From positions 1 to 64,000 of the forward strand of contig JAZKDE010000001.1 of NCBI GenBank assembly GCA_040387735.1: a stretch of DNA of 64,000 bases. Reading direction: 5' to 3'. A program made the position numbers and the translations under genes. Source of the DNA: Arcicella sp040387735 (GTDB lineage Bacteria > Bacteroidota > Bacteroidia > Cytophagales > Spirosomataceae). The notes beneath the pieces were generated by a model. That model was not told the DNA's origin. It did not search any database and worked only from the letters and a program-made list of their open reading frames with translations. Shown one piece after another: positions 61,348 to 64,000 of the stretch (its first letter is position 1; every line of letters begins with the position of its first letter).

Positions 61348-64000
61348 ATGAAGAAAGATTATACTAATCAAACCCTAATCAAAGGGTCATTTGCATTTAA
61401 CTGCTTATTACCTATCATTCAATTCCTATCTGTTCAGATTAAGGATTTTTCCCTTTTTTATTTTTATAATCGAAAAAATAAGTGGATTCACTATGTGAGT
61501 TCAATTTTTACGCTCTTACTACTTACTTTACTGAATAACGCAGCGAAAGCTCAAGTATCTGGAAAGGTATTTAAAGACTTCAACGCTAATGCTACCCAAG
61601 AAGCTACGGCTGTTTTCACCGAACCAGGTATTGCAGGCGTGACTGTGACTGCTTATAATGCAGCAGGTGCATCCGTTGGAACTGCCACTACTGCGGTTGA
61701 TGGTTCGTACACCATTGCGGGCGCAAGTGGTGCTTTAAGAATTGAATTTTCAAATTTTCCAGTTGGAATTTATGAAGGTCCAGCTGGTACGGGCAATAAG
61801 ACTTCGGTTCAATTTGTAACCGCTCCAATCTCTACTGCCAGTTTAGGAATTAACTGTCCCGAAGATTATTGTAATACCGCCAATCCTAAATTAGTAACCG
61901 TTTGTTATGATAATGGTTCTGGCGTTGGTAATACGAATCCTGTGGTTGTTGATTTGAATTATACCGATACAGGTACAGGATTAAATGCTTACCCTACTAA
62001 CGGTACGGCTGATAATATGGGTTCTGTTTGGGGAGTAGCGTATGACAAGAAAACGAAATTAAGTTATTTTAGTGCTTTTCTTAAAAGACAGGCGGGTTTA
62101 GGTGACCGTGGTTTAGATGGTATTTATGTCATTAATTATGCAACAGCAACGCCAACATTGGTTGGTGGTTTTGATTTAGAAGGAGTTGTTCCTGCAAATG
62201 GTGGAGCGGCAATTTCTTTCGGAAGTGTTACAAGAAATTTAATTGCTTCTGGAACGGGAACAGGAGTTAATGATTTATCAGCCGATAGAACAAAAGCCTC
62301 GAGAGATGCAGATGCTTATGGAAAAGTTGGTAAAGTCGGCTACGGTGATATTGATATTGACCAAACAAAAAATACACTTTGGGCGGTAAACTTAAATGAA
62401 CGTTCTTTGGTTGCCGTAGATATTTCGTCGAATATACATGGTGCAACAATTCCAACGACTGCGGCGAGTGCAAAAGTTAAACGTTATTTTATTGATGGTG
62501 CTACGGCTCCATTTATTTCTGGAATGGCTACTTGTCCAAATGGAACGATGCGTCCGTTTGGATTAAAAATTTATAAAGACAAAGGTTATGTAGGAACTGT
62601 TTGTGATGGTTCGAGTTTAACAACGGTGGATTTGACCGTAAGTCAAAAAGCTTATGTTTATTCATTTGACCTCGCAAACCCAACAGCTTTTACGGAAGTA
62701 ACGAGTGTTCCTTTAAATTATAATAGAGAGCAATCTTGGGTTCCATTTGCACCAACAACTACATTTGATGCCCTCGAATCTGACCAATGGCAAAGATGGA
62801 TTGATACTTATACTGATCCAACAACTTTTGGAAGTACAGTCAATTCAACCGCTGTGGATTTTAAGACTGGTATTAATGGAACTTTTGTAGGCGCTCCACA
62901 ACCAATTTTATCGGATATTGAGTTTTTACCAAATGGCGATATGGTTTTGGGTTTTATGGACAGATTTGCGCATCAGCAAGGTTGGGCAAACCTAATTCCT
63001 GGATCTACTACGGTTTTGCGTAATGCTGTAAGTCATGGTGATATTTTATTAGCTTCAAAAACTACTACAGGTTTTGTTTTTGAAGGTCCGAATGAAAACG
63101 ACAACTTTACTTCACCAGCGGTTTCTGCGGCAGCACAACCTGGTCAAGAATTAAGTGACGGGCCATCTGGTGCCGGTGAGTTTTTCTATACAGATTATTT
63201 TATTGGTTCAGATGCAACTCACCCCGAAACCGCTTTAGGTGGTTTGGCTATTTTACCCGGTAGCAATGAAATTACAGCCATCTCTTTTGACCCTGCCGCT
63301 TTTAACTCAATGGGCGTTAGATGGATGAATCATAATACTGGTGTTCAATCAAGAGTTTATACGATTGTTGCGAATACAGGTATCTCTAATTTTGGGAAAG
63401 GCTCTGGTTTAGGGGACGTTGAATTATTATGTAACCTTGCACCCATTGAAATAGGAAATCGAGTTTGGAAAGATACCGATAAAGACGGTATTCAAGACCC
63501 AAGCGAACCTGCTTTAGTGGGCGTTAGAGTTGTTTTGTATAATAGCAGTAATGTTGCGGTTGATACTGCAATCACGGATTCAAACGGTAATTATTATTTT
63601 TCATCTGCATTAGACCCTGATGTTAAGGCAAATACTTCTTACAGAATAAAAGTAGTGAGTATGGGAGCTGATGCTTCTGTTTCGGGTTTGGTATTAACGG
63701 ATGTTACAAATGCTCCAGGCGAAACTTCTGGACAAAATACAGGTGCTACTTTAGCCAATAATGATGCGTTTTTGAGTAGTAATATTCCAACGATTTTATT
63801 TACAACGGGAGATTGGGGTGAAAATAATCATTCGCTTGATTTTGGTTTTATGTCGTGTACGAAACCAAGTTTAACTTTTACCGTTAAACAACCAACTTGT
63901 ACGAATGGCACTATTAATAAAGATGGATTATTAACGATTAATCCTGTTGGTGCCGACAAAGTTGGTATCTCTTATGGAGGAACATCTTATGCAGGTCCAA
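61348..64000 (+). CDS. Very large SdrD-B-like surface protein (5' end only)
   Basis: The open frame is continuous from the ATG at 61348 to the window edge, giving 884 residues with the stop outside. An extended N-terminus of about 50 residues with several Phe and Tyr precedes the signal helix VSSIFTLLLLTLLNNAAKAQ. An SdrD-B-like domain follows (residues 70 to about 160, VSGKVFKDFNANATQEAT), then a long region with beta-propeller-like NTLWAVNLNERSLVAVDISS, a second SdrD-B domain from residue 701 (IGNRVWKDTDKDGIQDPSEP), and the start of further Ig-like repeats. It is probably a secreted adhesin-like protein. Export by type IX secretion is a guess, because the C-terminus is not seen. Confidence 0.82.
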   Translation, partial: MKKDYTNQTLIKGSFAFNCLLPIIQFLSVQIKDFSLFYFYNRKNKWIHYVSSIFTLLLLTLLNNAAKAQVSGKVFKDFNANATQEATAVFTEPGIAGVTVTAYNAAGASVGTATTAVDGSYTIAGASGALRIEFSNFPVGIYEGPAGTGNKTSVQFVTAPISTASLGINCPEDYCNTANPKLVTVCYDNGSGVGNTNPVVVDLNYTDTGTGLNAYPTNGTADNMGSVWGVAYDKKTKLSYFSAFLKRQAGLGDRGLDGIYVINYATATPTLVGGFDLEGVVPANGGAAISFGSVTRNLIASGTGTGVNDLSADRTKASRDADAYGKVGKVGYGDIDIDQTKNTLWAVNLNERSLVAVDISSNIHGATIPTTAASAKVKRYFIDGATAPFISGMATCPNGTMRPFGLKIYKDKGYVGTVCDGSSLTTVDLTVSQKAYVYSFDLANPTAFTEVTSVPLNYNREQSWVPFAPTTTFDALESDQWQRWIDTYTDPTTFGSTVNSTAVDFKTGINGTFVGAPQPILSDIEFLPNGDMVLGFMDRFAHQQGWANLIPGSTTVLRNAVSHGDILLASKTTTGFVFEGPNENDNFTSPAVSAAAQPGQELSDGPSGAGEFFYTDYFIGSDATHPETALGGLAILPGSNEITAISFDPAAFNSMGVRWMNHNTGVQSRVYTIVANTGISNFGKGSGLGDVELLCNLAPIEIGNRVWKDTDKDGIQDPSEPALVGVRVVLYNSSNVAVDTAITDSNGNYYFSSALDPDVKANTSYRIKVVSMGADASVSGLVLTDVTNAPGETSGQNTGATLANNDAFLSSNIPTILFTTGDWGENNHSLDFGFMSCTKPSLTFTVKQPTCTNGTINKDGLLTINPVGADKVGISYGGTSYAGP

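Overview
The window is chromosomal DNA from a low-G+C member of the Bacteroidota. It most resembles the Cytophagales (Emticicia, Arcicella or Flectobacillus relatives), but the exact genus is my guess. The evidence is two SusC/SusD outer-membrane pairs, a type IX secretion plug protein (DUF5103), Bacteroidota-typical families (DUF3276/PUR, DUF2027-Smr, DUF4403, DUF5723, DUF4369 thioredoxin-like lipoproteins), promoters of the TTTG-N19/20-TAnnTTTG type, and near absence of Shine-Dalgarno sequences. I see no phage, insertion sequence, CRISPR array, tRNA or rRNA.

Layout. 1-3.0 kb is the end of a glucuronoxylan locus: the last 77 residues of a GH67 alpha-glucuronidase, an SDR oxidoreductase, a GH43 enzyme and a decayed GH10 xylanase, followed by a tiny FeoB-associated Cys-rich membrane protein. 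3.0-6.2 kb holds the periplasmic protease Prc and an FKBP prolyl isomerase. 6.3-16.6 kb holds two consecutive SusC-SusD operons on the minus strand. 16.6-33.3 kb is a housekeeping and envelope mix: patatin, MBL hydrolase, DUF5723, phosphofructokinase, YdcF, two tandem thioredoxin-like lipoproteins, DUF58, RlpA, MltG, a thioesterase, BrkB, a glycosyltransferase, Sua5/YrdC, an LpxL-like acyltransferase and WbqC. 33.4-47.2 kb holds ClpC, an ABC-F ATPase, the T9SS plug protein, an OmpA lipoprotein, YchF, a PUR protein, an Ldh-family dehydrogenase, a stand-alone DUF4139-like protein overlapping DUF502, and an FMN glutamate-synthase-like enzyme. 47.3-52.3 kb is a minus-strand group of secreted proteins: a double PilJ-domain protein, a Sel1 protein, a WG-repeat protein and DUF481. 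52.5-60.8 kb holds FabG, a VWA-like membrane protein, DUF2027-Smr, DUF4403, RNase P RNA (minus strand) and the rpsP, rimM, trmD group. From 61.3 kb a very large SdrD-B-type surface protein runs off the end.

The genes do not form one pathway. The clearest functional groups are xylan side-chain and backbone breakdown at the left edge, outer-membrane nutrient import, envelope biogenesis and quality control (Prc, FKBP, MltG, RlpA, LpxL-like, T9SS plug, OmpA) and translation/RNA maturation (rnpB, rpsP, rimM, trmD).

The most unusual signal is not a protein. Many gene junctions carry long, simple-worded, low-G+C inverted repeats, and a repeat of similar character appears to have expanded the P12 arm of the RNase P RNA. 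Other items worth a look are the xylanase pseudogene, the secreted double PilJ-domain protein, the basic tail on RlpA, an N residue in the phosphofructokinase GGDG motif, an apparently leaderless ABC-F gene and the extended N-terminus of the surface protein. I did not find a clearly new multi-gene system.
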